64,000 bases of DNA from Candidatus Gagatemarchaeum stordalenia (GCA_003164815.1 PLUF01000094.1:1-64000); one strand, 5' to 3'. Shown: positions 33,742 through 42,920, counted from the stretch's first letter. The notes: generated by a model from the letters alone, not told the origin. Program-made: numbers and translations.

Positions 33742-34833
33742 ATGACAGGTGTAACCCTAGAAAATCTCGTCAAAAAATACGGTTCAGTTCAGGCGGTGAA
33801 GGGCGTTTCACTTGAGATCGAGGACGGGTCTTTCGTGGTCCTGCTGGGTCCCTCGGGTTGCGGAAAGACCACGACCCTGCGGTGCATCGCGGGCCTCGAA
33901 GTCCCGGACTCGGGCGATATCAAGATTGGCGACGTGAGGGTCAACGACATGCAGCCGAAGGACAGGGACATCGCGATGGTGTTCCAGAACTACGCGCTGT
34001 ATCCCCACATGACGGTCTACAACAACATCGCGTTTCCCCTGAAGATGCGGAAGGTCCCGAACAACGAGGTGAAGCTGCGCGTCCAGAAGGTGGCCGAACT
34101 TCTCAACATAGCCGAGCTGCTCCCCAGGAAGCCGGGACAGCTCAGCGGAGGGCAGCAGCAGAGGGTCGCCCTGGCGAGGGCAATCGTGAGGCAGCCGAAG
34201 GTCTTCCTCATGGACGAGCCCCTCAGCAACCTCGACGCCAGGCTCAGGCTCTACACCCGGGCCGAACTCAAGAGGCTGAAGCAGGAGCTGAAGATCACCA
34301 CGATCTTCGTGACGCACGACCAGGCAGAGGCGATGTCGATGGCGGACAAGATAGCGGTCATGAACGCCGGAGAGCTCGTGCAGTACGCGGAGCCGTACAC
34401 CATCTACAGCAAGCCGGCGTCGACCTTCGTCGCGAGCTTCATCGGCAGCCCCCCGATGAACCTGATGAAGGCCACGATGTCCTCTCTCGGAGACGGGCTC
34501 TCCCTCGACACAGGGTCCTTCAAGTACAACGTGCCTGCCGAGGACGTCAAGGTGATAAAGGACGCCGGAGTCACTGAGGTGACTCTCGGGATCAGGCCTG
34601 AGGACCTCACGCTCACCACCAAGCAGACGCCCGACGCGATATTCGACGCGGAGGTCTACGTCGTGGAGCCGCTCGGGGCGAACACGGTCGTCGACCTGAA
34701 GTTGAAGGACGGGCTCTACAAGGCAGTGGCGTCAGGCACGTTCCGTGCCGACGTCGGGTCGAAGGTCTGGGTCACCTTCGCGCCGGAGCACATCCACGTC
34801 TTCAACACGGCGAGCGGCGCGGCGATCATCTAG
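33742..34833 (+). CDS. ABC sugar-type importer ATPase, MalK/UgpC-like
   Basis: 363 residues. Walker A GPSGCGKTT near 38-46, Q-loop VFQNYALYPHMTV, signature LSGGQQQRVALARA, Walker B FLMDEPLSNLDA, then a C-terminal OB/TOBE regulatory domain (about 235-363) with GIRPEDL. This is the CUT1/MalK type. No permease or binding protein is adjacent, so it may energise several importers encoded elsewhere. It is a single-gene unit with its own promoter. Confidence 0.87.
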   Translation: MTGVTLENLVKKYGSVQAVKGVSLEIEDGSFVVLLGPSGCGKTTTLRCIAGLEVPDSGDIKIGDVRVNDMQPKDRDIAMVFQNYALYPHMTVYNNIAFPLKMRKVPNNEVKLRVQKVAELLNIAELLPRKPGQLSGGQQQRVALARAIVRQPKVFLMDEPLSNLDARLRLYTRAELKRLKQELKITTIFVTHDQAEAMSMADKIAVMNAGELVQYAEPYTIYSKPASTFVASFIGSPPMNLMKATMSSLGDGLSLDTGSFKYNVPAEDVKVIKDAGVTEVTLGIRPEDLTLTTKQTPDAIFDAEVYVVEPLGANTVVDLKLKDGLYKAVASGTFRADVGSKVWVTFAPEHIHVFNTASGAAII

Positions 34834-34864
34834 GCAGGTATTCCCGGGCGGGCGCGCCCCGCTC

Positions 34865-36976
34865 CTAGAGGGGCTTCACGAAGTAGAGCGGGTGCATCGC
34901 CCTGAGACCGGTCCCGTCCGTTATCTGCATGGAGCAGACGCTGCTCTCGCTTGCGACGAGCTTCGTCTTGCTCTCCTCGAAGAGCTCGAAGAGCCGGTCA
35001 CCGACAGCCATCGAAAGGTCGTATCCGAGCGCGCCTTGCTTCATCCCGAACGTCCCTGCCATGCCGCAGCAGGTCCCGGTCTCGACCACCTTAACCTTGA
35101 ATCCTGCCCGCTCCAAGAACGCAATCGCCGGGACCCCGCCGGTAAGCGCCCTCTCGTGGCATGGGATGTGGAAGCCGATGGGTTCCTCGGTCGGGAACGC
35201 CGCCGTGATGTTCTTGGCCCCGGCGAGGTCGCCCTGTATCCTCGCGAAGAAGCTCGAGCTGACTGCCGCGACCTTCTTGGAAGTCTCCCCGGGCACGAGG
35301 TTTGGGTACATCTCTGTGAGCATGTAAGCCGCCGTCGGCTCGGTCGCGACCACCCCGTAGCCTGAGGTGACGAACGGCTCGAGGACCTTCAGGTTGAACT
35401 CAGCCACCTCCGTCGCCTTGGCCACGTCTCCGTAGGAGATGTACGGCATCCCGCTCCACTTCAGGTCCGGGACCTCTACCGAGTAGCCCAGAGAGCGGAG
35501 CAGCGCTATCGCCCTGTACCCGAGCTCAGGGTCGTTGTAGTCGGCATAGATGTCGGGGAAGTAGACGAGCTTGCCCTTCTCACCGGTCCCCTGGGCCGCG
35601 CCCGACAGCATGTCCTTCAACCTCCTGTGGCTGAAGCTGGGGAGGGTCCTCCTCCGGTCGACGCCGACCGCCTTCTCCAAGATGTAGCGGCTCAAGGACC
35701 TACGTATCATCCAGTTTGAGAGGGGGGCGGTCGCCGATGCGAGGCCGGCGAGACGGTCCGATCTCATGAAGAACCCGTTCACCCGGAGCTGTCCGTTCTT
35801 CGCGACCTCCTGGGACTTCACCTTGGCTATCATCAGGGGCATGTCGATGTCGACGGGGCAGATATCCCTACAGAGTCCGCATGAGATGCAGAGGTGCGCG
35901 AACGTGGCGTTGTCCAGGCCGTGGACGGACGCCGTCCAGGGAATCCCGATTGGACCAGGGTAGAGGTATCCGAAGACATGTCCGCCCACGATGCCGTAGG
36001 TGGGGCAGATGTTCATGCACGCCCCGCACCGTAAGCAGTTCAGGGCGTCGTTGAAGGACGGGTCGTCGTGCATCTTGGACCTCCCGTTGTCGAGTATCAC
36101 GACATGGAACTCCCGCCCCTCCGAGGAACCGGCGAGCGGGACGTGCTGGGTGAAGATCGAGACGTAGACGGTCTGGCTCTGGCCGGTGGCGCTCACCGCA
36201 TGCGCCTCGAGCAGCTGGCCGACGTCGTCCCACGACTCGATGATCTTCTCCATCCCCATTATCACGACGTGGACCTTGGGGAGGCTTGCCACCAGCCTCG
36301 CGTTCCCTTCGTTCGTCTCGACGATTATGGTCCCGGTTTCGGCCACGCCGATGTTGGCCCCGGTCACGCCCATCTGGGCAGTCAGGAAGAGGGGGCGCAG
36401 GTACGGCCTGACCTCCTTGAGGATCGCCTCGGGGTCGGCGGGAATCTTCTTGTTTAGCTCGCGCGAGAAGATCTCCGCTATGTCCGCTGTCGAGAGGTGC
36501 GCCGCTGGGGCGACCAAGTGGACCGGCTTCTCGTGGTTGAGTTGCACGATGAGCTCTCCGAGGTCGGTCTCGACGCACTTTATGCCGGCATCAGAGAGGT
36601 GGTGGTTGAACTCTATCTCCTCCGTCGTGAGGGACTTTGACTTTACGATGAGCTCTGTGCCGGTCCTCTTTGCGAGCTCCGCCACGTAGCGGACGGCGTC
36701 CTCGCCCGTCTCGGCCATGTATACCTGGCCCCCGTTCTTCCTCACCGACTCGGCGAACCTCTCTACGAGAGCCGGGTCGCAGGTCTTACCGGCCTTCACG
36801 CGCCTGTCGGCCGCCTTCATCTCCTCGACCTCGATGCCGAACTCCGCGAGACCGGCCTTTCTGTTGCTCCGGCTTCTCGCCATCGACCCCCACATCTTGT
36901 CCGAGGCCGGGCGGTTCGCTATCGCGAGCTCGACGTCCTTCTTGAGCTTCTCTCTGGCTGTCGTCATGCTCGCCAC
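34865..36976 (-). CDS. Fused LutB-LutA: iron-sulfur lactate-utilisation protein
   Basis: 703 residues. A LUD domain (about 60-300, GVTGANIGVAETGTI) is followed by two 4Fe-4S motifs (C314, C317, C320, C324 and C363, C366, C369, C373). A C-terminal half of the LutA/HdrD CCG type includes HIPCHERALTG and TGTCCGMAG. In bacteria LutB and LutA are separate; here they are one chain. With LutC it would oxidise lactate (or another 2-hydroxyacid) to the oxoacid and pass electrons to the quinone pool or another acceptor. GTG 36976 shares one base with the lutC stop. Confidence 0.87.
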   Translation of the reverse strand: MASMTTAREKLKKDVELAIANRPASDKMWGSMARSRSNRKAGLAEFGIEVEEMKAADRRVKAGKTCDPALVERFAESVRKNGGQVYMAETGEDAVRYVAELAKRTGTELIVKSKSLTTEEIEFNHHLSDAGIKCVETDLGELIVQLNHEKPVHLVAPAAHLSTADIAEIFSRELNKKIPADPEAILKEVRPYLRPLFLTAQMGVTGANIGVAETGTIIVETNEGNARLVASLPKVHVVIMGMEKIIESWDDVGQLLEAHAVSATGQSQTVYVSIFTQHVPLAGSSEGREFHVVILDNGRSKMHDDPSFNDALNCLRCGACMNICPTYGIVGGHVFGYLYPGPIGIPWTASVHGLDNATFAHLCISCGLCRDICPVDIDMPLMIAKVKSQEVAKNGQLRVNGFFMRSDRLAGLASATAPLSNWMIRRSLSRYILEKAVGVDRRRTLPSFSHRRLKDMLSGAAQGTGEKGKLVYFPDIYADYNDPELGYRAIALLRSLGYSVEVPDLKWSGMPYISYGDVAKATEVAEFNLKVLEPFVTSGYGVVATEPTAAYMLTEMYPNLVPGETSKKVAAVSSSFFARIQGDLAGAKNITAAFPTEEPIGFHIPCHERALTGGVPAIAFLERAGFKVKVVETGTCCGMAGTFGMKQGALGYDLSMAVGDRLFELFEESKTKLVASESSVCSMQITDGTGLRAMHPLYFVKPL

Positions 36977-37569
36977 TAGATCCAGTCGAGCAGCAGGACG
37001 TGGAGCTCGTGGGGCCCGTGCACCCCGTACAAGAGACGCAGCTCGATGTCGGCCGTCTTGCTGGGGCCGGAGATGAACGAGATGACCGGCTTCACGTCGG
37101 CCGCCGAACGTATGATCCCGGCAGTCAGCTTGACCGCGGCGGACATGTCAGGGCACAGGTTCCTCGACGAGAGGAGGAAGACGCTCACCCGGGGGAGCGA
37201 CGAGACGAGCTTCACAGCGTCGTCGTAGGCCACTTCAAGGAGGGCACCCTGGCGCGCCGCTCCGTAACGGGCCCAGCTTATCCCCACGTCGGCCTTCGAG
37301 ATGACGCCTGCAGCCTCAGACGGCTTGAGGTCCTCGGCGAAGGCGTGCTTGGTCCCCTTCAGCGCGGCCTCGACCAGCATCTTTGCCGGCGTCGGTAGTC
37401 CCCCGGCAACGACCGACTTTGCGTCGGCCTCTGTCAGAATCGATTTGATAATGTCGACCGTCGTCTTGGCGTCTCCGACGGAGTGCGGAGTCGTGTGCAG
37501 GTTGCGGAGCGCCGCAAAGAAGGCGTCCGGGCTGCCGAGTACAGGTATCTGGTCGGTGAATTCCTGCAT
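36976..37569 (-). CDS. lutC: Lactate utilisation protein C (LUD domain)
   Basis: 197 residues of the LUD fold: ISKADVGISWARYGAARQGALL and ISGPSKTADIELRLLYGVHGPHELHVLLLD match the LutC end of the family. It works with the LutB-LutA fusion that follows directly (stop TAG and start GTG share one base). ATG 37569 lies about 32 bases from a TATA-like box. Confidence 0.87.
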   Translation of the reverse strand: MQEFTDQIPVLGSPDAFFAALRNLHTTPHSVGDAKTTVDIIKSILTEADAKSVVAGGLPTPAKMLVEAALKGTKHAFAEDLKPSEAAGVISKADVGISWARYGAARQGALLEVAYDDAVKLVSSLPRVSVFLLSSRNLCPDMSAAVKLTAGIIRSAADVKPVISFISGPSKTADIELRLLYGVHGPHELHVLLLDWI

Positions 37570-37595
37570 GGCCCGGGCGTCGTCGAAGCCTTTCT

Positions 37596-37606
37596 GTATT
37601 TTAAGG
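37596..37606 (-). promoter_or_regulatory. TATA-like box for lutC-lutBA
   Basis: The minus strand reads CCTTAAAATAC, centred 32 bases before ATG 37569. Confidence 0.55.
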
Positions 37607-37635
37607 TGATGCGCCGCAAGAGGCGGTCACGGGGC

Positions 37636-37896
37636 TCAGTCCGGCTGGTTCAGCTCGACGTCCGGGACGGGTCCCTCGACCGATCGGACGGCAACGTACT
37701 CCTGGGGTTCTGCGAGCGTGACACCGCCCTTCGCATCGGGGACCATGAGCCTCAGTTCTGACGTGATTCCCTTCTTCTTGGCATGATCGCGCAGGGCCGC
37801 TTCGGAGAGGAACACCCCAACGACGCTGTACCATGTCCATTCCTCCGATGCGCCCATCTGGTAGAGGACGAAGAGCTCGGTGCCGGGGTGAGCCAT
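37636..37896 (-). CDS. Small conserved-looking protein, function unknown
   Basis: 86 residues from ATG 37896: FVLYQMGASEEWTWYSVVGVFLSE, then EAALRDHAKKKGIT and a tail PDVELNQPD. It resembles small EF-hand-free, YCII-like alpha/beta folds in size but I recognise no motif. The frame is open to an ATG at 37974, but the TATA-like box at 37921-37929 is 29 bases from ATG 37896, which decides the start. It is divergent from the FAH-family gene. Confidence 0.55.
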   Translation of the reverse strand: MAHPGTELFVLYQMGASEEWTWYSVVGVFLSEAALRDHAKKKGITSELRLMVPDAKGGVTLAEPQEYVAVRSVEGPVPDVELNQPD

Positions 37897-37920
37897 TGGA
37901 GCGGCCGCGTGCAGCCCTCG

Positions 37921-37929
37921 TATTAATCC
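37921..37929 (-). promoter_or_regulatory. TATA-like box deciding the start of the 86-residue protein
   Basis: The minus strand reads GGATTAATA, 29 bases before ATG 37896. Confidence 0.5.
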
Positions 37930-37974
37930 TAGGTTCCGTGATGGGGGAGAAGACTTCGAGGACCCGTTCGTCAT

Positions 37975-37984
37975 GCTTTATACC
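37975..37984 (+). promoter_or_regulatory. TATA-like box for the FAH-family gene
   Basis: GCTTTATACC lies 44 bases before TTG 38023, leaving a leader of about 17 bases that contains GGGAGAAGAGG. Confidence 0.45.
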
Positions 37985-38022
37985 GGCCGCCGGCGACACC
38001 AGGGAGAAGAGGACCAGCAGAC

Positions 38023-38913
38023 TTGAAACTAGCAAATTACGAGAAGGACGGGCTGATCAGGGCGGGCATCGTCAAGGGCGACAGGATTTACGACATCGCG
38101 CAGGCCGCGGAGGGCGCTGGGGTGCCGCGCCTGAAGTCGGTGAGCAGCGTCGATCAGCTCCTTGACGACGGCCTCATCGACGCCCTGCGGAAGGCCGAGG
38201 CCAAGCTCACGGCGGGCAAGAGCGAGGCTCTCAAATCGGTGAAGCTCAAGAGCCCGGTCCAGTTCCCCGAGAAGATATTCATGGTCGCGGTGAACTACGG
38301 CTCACATGGGAAGGAGACGCGCACGCCACCGCCGCCATATCCGTACCTCTTCACGAAGTTCAGGAACGCCTTGATCGGACCGGGGGATGCGATCATCGCG
38401 CCCAAGAGCTCGAAGAAAGTCGACTGGGAGGTGGAGCTGGCAGTCGTGATTGGAAAGGAGGGAAAGAACATCAAGAAGGAGAAGGCCTACGAACACGTCG
38501 CCGGTTACACAATCTCGAACGACATCAGCTTCCGCGACTTCCAGGGCCAGAAGAACGAGTCGCTGGGCCTGAACTGGGTCAAGGGGAAGGGGATGGACGC
38601 CTCATTCCCGCTCGGTCCCTGGCTCGTCACCCGGGACGAGATAGAGGACCCTCACTCGCTGAAGATATCCCTCACCGTCAACGGTAAGCAGCAGCAGAGC
38701 TCGAACACGAACGAGCTAATGATCAAGATAGACGAACTGGTCGCCTATGCCTCAATAGGGACGACTCTGAGACCGGGGGACATTATCTCGACAGGGACCC
38801 CTGAGGGGATCGCCGCGGCGACCGGGGAGCCTTTCCTCAAGGCCGGCGACATCGTCGAGGCCAAGATAGAGAAGATCGGGACCCTGCGCAACCCCGTGAA
38901 AGCGGAGACCTGA
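38023..38913 (+). CDS. Fumarylacetoacetate hydrolase family protein
   Basis: 296 residues. The metal-binding core has DWEVELAVVIGKEG near 138 and SNDISFRDFQ near 168, then STGTPEGIAAATGEPFLKAGD near 260. The family covers acylpyruvases, oxaloacetate decarboxylases and hydratases of 2-oxo acids; the FAHD1-like layout suggests an acylpyruvate-type C-C hydrolase, substrate unproven. The start is TTG at 38023. It converges on the LLM gene with a five-base gap. Confidence 0.87.
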   Translation: MKLANYEKDGLIRAGIVKGDRIYDIAQAAEGAGVPRLKSVSSVDQLLDDGLIDALRKAEAKLTAGKSEALKSVKLKSPVQFPEKIFMVAVNYGSHGKETRTPPPPYPYLFTKFRNALIGPGDAIIAPKSSKKVDWEVELAVVIGKEGKNIKKEKAYEHVAGYTISNDISFRDFQGQKNESLGLNWVKGKGMDASFPLGPWLVTRDEIEDPHSLKISLTVNGKQQQSSNTNELMIKIDELVAYASIGTTLRPGDIISTGTPEGIAAATGEPFLKAGDIVEAKIEKIGTLRNPVKAET

Positions 38914-38918
38914 CCGGG

Positions 38919-40028
38919 TCAGCCGCGAAGCACCGGGATAACGTCCTTCGCGAAGCGCTCCAGCGTGCCCGGGCCGCCTAGGACGTTCTGGAGGAGGACG
39001 TGGGTAGCTCCCGCCTTCACGAAGCGGGCCACCGACTCTATGCATTCCGAGGGAGTTCCGACGGCCATCATCTCCGCGATACCGCGCTCGAGCACCTCAT
39101 CGGAGACCGGGAGCGAGCGGTAGGTCTTCTCGAGGACCTTAGCAAAGGCCGGCGTCGGCGCGATCATCTGGTACTGCAGGGTCTTGGAGACCATTTCGTA
39201 GGCCTCCTCCGCCCCCAGCAGCCTCAGCATGTACCGGTTTATCACCAGGGCCCGCCTGTAGTAGCTCTTCAGGGCATCCATCGTCTTCCTATCGCTCGCG
39301 AAGACGACAGGCACGTTGGCGACCAGGTCGATCCCACCCGGCTTCCTCCCCGCGGCGCGGGCCGCCCCCAGAACGACGTCCGCCTTCTCCCTGAACGCGC
39401 CCGGCGAGAAGAACGAGCCGGGATACCAGCCCTCCGCCAGCTCCCCTGCGATCTCGAGCATGGGCTTCGAGGCGAACGCCCCCACATAGACCGGCGGCCC
39501 CGGCTTCTGGAGCGGGGGCAGGCTGAGGTGGGCTTCCTTGAAGTTGTAGAGCGTGCCTTCGAAGCCGACCGGTCTCTCGAACGACGAGGACCAGAGCCTC
39601 TTGACGACCTGTATGTACTCCCTCACGCGCCGCACCCTGACCTCGGTCGGCTCCCATTCCATGCCGAAGGGCCTCGTGTTCATCACCTCTCCGGCCCCGA
39701 TCCCCAGGACGGCCCTCCCTCCGGTCAGGTTGTCCAGGGTCGCTACGGTGTTGGCCGTCTTCGCCGGGTGCATCCTCTGGGTGTCTGTCACTCCGGAACC
39801 CAGCATGACTCTGGTCGTCTTCGCGCCGATGTAGGCGAGCATCGTCCAAGCGTCGTAGATGGCGGTGGCCGGAGGGATGTCGGTGAGGTGGTCGGGGACC
39901 CAGACGAGGTCGTAGCCGAGCTTCTCCGCCTGGTAGGCTTCCTTGAGCATCGGGTCGAGGGGCCCGCCCACGCCGATGGAGAACCTGAGCCTCCTGCTGC
40001 TCCCGGCGGCGTTGGATAATCGGGGCAT
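38919..40028 (-). CDS. F420-dependent LLM-class oxidoreductase, Mer-like
   Basis: 369 residues. The TIM-barrel features are LGYDLVWVPDHL near 35, GSGVTDTQRMHPAKTANTVATLD near 80, AVLGIGAGEVMN near 109 and PPVYVGAFASKPMLEIAG near 180. It is in the methylene-H4MPT reductase/LLM branch that uses F420. No methanogenesis genes are present, so the substrate is open. The frame continues upstream over the cupin gene, but ATG 40028, 20 bases after the cupin stop with a GGGGGAGCGGGGAG leader, is the sensible start. Confidence 0.83.
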   Translation of the reverse strand: MPRLSNAAGSSRRLRFSIGVGGPLDPMLKEAYQAEKLGYDLVWVPDHLTDIPPATAIYDAWTMLAYIGAKTTRVMLGSGVTDTQRMHPAKTANTVATLDNLTGGRAVLGIGAGEVMNTRPFGMEWEPTEVRVRRVREYIQVVKRLWSSSFERPVGFEGTLYNFKEAHLSLPPLQKPGPPVYVGAFASKPMLEIAGELAEGWYPGSFFSPGAFREKADVVLGAARAAGRKPGGIDLVANVPVVFASDRKTMDALKSYYRRALVINRYMLRLLGAEEAYEMVSKTLQYQMIAPTPAFAKVLEKTYRSLPVSDEVLERGIAEMMAVGTPSECIESVARFVKAGATHVLLQNVLGGPGTLERFAKDVIPVLRG

Positions 40029-40048
40029 GCTCCCCGCTCCCCCGGAGT

Positions 40049-40459
40049 CTACTTCTTCCTCTCTTCCTTCTTGGGCGCGACGATCTCCCACTCCGGCCAG
40101 ACCGGGAAGGGGGGAGACGTAGTGACCATGACCTTCATCATGGTCTTCCCGGTGTTCTCGAGCCCGTGCTCGGCGTTGGCTGGCAGATGGAAGAACATCC
40201 CGGGCTCGATGTCGATGGGCTTGCCGAGGCCGAATTGGCCCCTCCCGGTCCCCTCCAACAGGATGTAGACCTCCTCGTTCTCGTGGGAGTGCGGGTCGAC
40301 CTTCCCTCCGGGCGCTATGTACAGGAGCTGCACGCTGAGGTTCTTCGACGGCGCCTTCGGGTTCTGGGGATGGACGATCCTGACCCCGAAGCCTCTCTTG
40401 AACTCCTTGTAGAGCATAGGGATGCCGTCCTCCTCTCGCACGATGTTGGCCTTTACCAT
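40049..40459 (-). CDS. Single-domain cupin
   Basis: 136 residues. Cupin motif 1 is PHSHENEEVYILLEG (about 56-70), with His and Glu ligands, and motif 2 is PGMFFHLPANAEHGLEN (about 86-102). This small-barrel type often binds a metal and acts as an isomerase, dioxygenase or ligand sensor; which one cannot be told. First gene of a pair with the LLM oxidoreductase. Confidence 0.82.
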   Translation of the reverse strand: MVKANIVREEDGIPMLYKEFKRGFGVRIVHPQNPKAPSKNLSVQLLYIAPGGKVDPHSHENEEVYILLEGTGRGQFGLGKPIDIEPGMFFHLPANAEHGLENTGKTMMKVMVTTSPPFPVWPEWEIVAPKKEERKK

Positions 40460-40489
40460 GATTTAGACACGCTCCGGAGGCTCGGACGC

Positions 40490-40499
40490 TCTATAACCT
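40490..40499 (-). promoter_or_regulatory. TATA-like box for cupin-LLM
   Basis: The minus strand reads AGGTTATAGA, about 35 bases before ATG 40459. Confidence 0.45.
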
Positions 40500-40540
40500 T
40501 TGTTCCGTCCCTGCCGGACTTTCGTCTAGACAGACCCGGG

Positions 40541-40550
40541 AACAGATAAA
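40541..40550 (+). promoter_or_regulatory. TATA-like box for the isomerase-MmgE/PrpD pair
   Basis: AACAGATAAA lies 38 bases before TTG 40584. Confidence 0.4.
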
Positions 40551-40583
40551 GCCGGGCGGAGGACAAGAGGGCCCGCTACAAAC

Positions 40584-41417
40584 TTGGCGCGCCAGACTCC
40601 TTTGATCAGGGCCGGAGGAATCAGCTTCAAGGACTATCCACTCGAGGAGGCGATCGAACGGATGAAGCGGGCGGGATACGACGGGTGGGAGGTCTTCACC
40701 CCGCAGATCGCTAAGGTCAAGACGCCCGAGCTGCTCGAACAGTTCGTCGAGTATACGAAGCGCGCCGGCCTGGAGGTGTGCGCGCTCAACGACAACGACA
40801 ACGACCAGTTCCGGCCGTTCGACACCGAGAGCGGGTTCGAGAGGACACTCCAGCTCATGAAGGAGGGGGTGAGGCTCGCGAACGCCCTTCACGTCAGGGA
40901 CGTGATGTACTGGGAGGGCGTGCGGCCGAGGGGGGACAACAGGAGCGACGAGGAGCTCCTCAAGGTCGCGACCAGGCTCTACAAGGAGGCGATATCCTAC
41001 TCTTCGAGATTCGGGGTCAGGTTCCTCGCGGAGCCGCACCCTTTCTCCCTGGGGATGAACCTCGAGTACCTGGCCAAGCTGTGCGACGGCCTGGACTCGA
41101 GATACTTCGGCGTGCTCTACGACACGTGCCACTTCGGAGTCGGGAAGCCCAAGGGTTACATCGAGGCCATCCGCTACCTGGGCAAGAGGATAAGGTACAT
41201 CCACTTCTCCGACAGCGACCTAAGGACCTCCGAGCTCCACTACCCTCTCGGAAGGGGGAAGCTCGACATAGCCGGCATCGTGGATGCCTTCGCGGAGATA
41301 GGGTACGACGGCCAGATATCGCTCGACACGTGGGGGTACCCGCTGCCGGAGGAGACCTCGAGGATCGGCATCCCGGTCCTGAAGAAGACGCTGCGAAAGC
41401 TCGGTCTGGACCGGTGA
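40584..41417 (+). CDS. Sugar phosphate isomerase/epimerase-like TIM barrel
   Basis: 277 residues of the xylose isomerase-like (AP endonuclease 2) fold. Metal ligands are likely in LAEPHPF (Glu, near 150), LYDTCHFG (Asp/His, near 180), YIHFSDSD (His, near 212) and a late DTWGYPL. The family includes hexulose and inosose isomerases and dehydratases. The start is TTG at 40584. The MmgE/PrpD frame begins two bases after the stop, so the two probably act in one pathway. Confidence 0.8.
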   Translation: MARQTPLIRAGGISFKDYPLEEAIERMKRAGYDGWEVFTPQIAKVKTPELLEQFVEYTKRAGLEVCALNDNDNDQFRPFDTESGFERTLQLMKEGVRLANALHVRDVMYWEGVRPRGDNRSDEELLKVATRLYKEAISYSSRFGVRFLAEPHPFSLGMNLEYLAKLCDGLDSRYFGVLYDTCHFGVGKPKGYIEAIRYLGKRIRYIHFSDSDLRTSELHYPLGRGKLDIAGIVDAFAEIGYDGQISLDTWGYPLPEETSRIGIPVLKKTLRKLGLDR

Positions 41418-41418
41418 C

Positions 41419-42780
41419 CTGCGGACGGAGCACGCCTCAGAGGCGCTGGCGGAGTTCGCGGCGGGCACCAGCATAGACGCCGTGCCTGACAGAGTCCTGA
41501 AGACGGCGAAGCTGAGCATTCTTGACGCCATAGGGACGGCTCTGCTGTCGTCGGGGCTGGAGAAGTCCAAGCGGACCGCGAGGGCCGTGAAGAGCGCCTC
41601 GTCGGGCGGGAGGACCACGGCGTGGGGGTTCGGCTTCAGGGCGTCGGCGCTCGAATCGGCGCTCCTCAACGGGATGCTGATCGAGGGGCTGGACTACAGC
41701 GACATCCACGTGGGCGCCGGCCTCCATCCGACTTCGGTCATCCTCCCTGCGGTCGCATCGTACGGCGAGCTCAAACATGCCAGCGGAGGCCGGGTGCTAA
41801 TCTCGCACGTCCTCGGGTGCGAGACGATGATCAGGCTCGGGTTGAGTGCCCCGGGCAGGTTCCACGCCCGCGGGTTCCAGCCGACTTCGCTCACGGGTGT
41901 CGTGGGAGCGGCGGTCGCCGCCTCCAAGATGATGGGACTCCCCAAGAGGGGGACGGAGGAAGCCATGAGCCTCGGGAGCACCCTGGCATTCGGGTCCTCG
42001 CTCTCGGTCCGGGTCGGAGCCTGCTTCGGAGGGGTCGACTCAGGGATGGCGGCGGAGAGCGGGCTCCTCGCAGCCCTCCTTGCGAGGGAGGGGATAGAGG
42101 GGATTGCACGCGACTCGATCGAGGGGAGGTTTGGGTTCATGGACGCCCACGCCGGACCGGGCAACTACGATCTTGGACCGGTCACGAAGGGGCTCGGGAA
42201 GACCTGGGAGACTGCGCACATCTTCCTCAAGCGATACCCAACGAGCTACGCGTGCACGCCTATGCTTGACGCGGCCCTCAGGCTCAGGAGAAGGTCGAAG
42301 CTCAGAGCCGGCGAGATAGAGGAGATAAGGTTCGGTGACACGGCCCCAAACATCGGGCTCTTCTCGGAGCCGGAGCAGGTGAAGCGGAGGCCCACGAACA
42401 TCTACGACGCGAAGACGAGTCACTACTTCCTCCTTGCCCTCGCCCTCGGCTACGGCGAGGTGATGCCCGCCGACCTTGCAGCCAAGCTGGCGGACCCCAA
42501 AGTCCAAGAGCTCTCTGACAGGGTGAGGTACTCGTTGGATGAGAAGAGCCACTGGGTAGAGGTCAGGACGAAGGACGGGAGGGTGCTCAGGGAGACCCAG
42601 GACAGCCTCGTACCCACGCCAGAGCGCGAGGTGAGGCGCAAGTTCAGCGAGAACGCGTCCGCTGTGGTCGGCGCCAAGAGGTCGGACGAGATAGAGGCGA
42701 TGGTTGACGCCTTGGAGGAACTCCCCGACATCGTCCAGCTGACCCGCCTGCTGGGCACGGGTCGGCGTTCTCAGGCCTAG
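41419..42780 (+). CDS. MmgE/PrpD family protein (2-methylcitrate dehydratase-like)
   Basis: About 453 residues. LDYSDIHVGAGLHPTSVILPA near 90-110 holds the conserved Asp and His residues of the MmgE/PrpD fold; KRYPTSYACTPMLDAAL near 272 and a C-terminal alpha/beta lid follow. Members include 2-methylcitrate dehydratase, cis-aconitate decarboxylase and iminodisuccinate epimerase; the substrate here is not clear. The first standard start is GTG 41482, but the family N-terminus (EALAEFAAGTSIDAVPD) is encoded upstream in frame. I therefore extend to CTG 41419, just after the isomerase stop; this start is unproven. Confidence 0.78.
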   Translation: MRTEHASEALAEFAAGTSIDAVPDRVLKTAKLSILDAIGTALLSSGLEKSKRTARAVKSASSGGRTTAWGFGFRASALESALLNGMLIEGLDYSDIHVGAGLHPTSVILPAVASYGELKHASGGRVLISHVLGCETMIRLGLSAPGRFHARGFQPTSLTGVVGAAVAASKMMGLPKRGTEEAMSLGSTLAFGSSLSVRVGACFGGVDSGMAAESGLLAALLAREGIEGIARDSIEGRFGFMDAHAGPGNYDLGPVTKGLGKTWETAHIFLKRYPTSYACTPMLDAALRLRRRSKLRAGEIEEIRFGDTAPNIGLFSEPEQVKRRPTNIYDAKTSHYFLLALALGYGEVMPADLAAKLADPKVQELSDRVRYSLDEKSHWVEVRTKDGRVLRETQDSLVPTPEREVRRKFSENASAVVGAKRSDEIEAMVDALEELPDIVQLTRLLGTGRRSQA

Positions 42781-42910
42781 GGGGCGACTGCCTTCCGGAT
42801 CGCATCGAGAGCGGCCGCGATCCTAGCCGTCCGGTCCTCGACCCTGGACCATGGAGAGACCAACTCCGTGGAGACGGAGAAGAACAAGACGACGGCAGCT
42901 CCGCCCCTCG

Positions 42911-42920
42911 GCTTATTAAT
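42911..42920 (+). promoter_or_regulatory. TATA-like box for the HpaI-type aldolase
   Basis: GCTTATTAAT lies 35 bases before TTG 42951. The 170-base gap before the aldolase holds no gene I can support. Confidence 0.5.
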
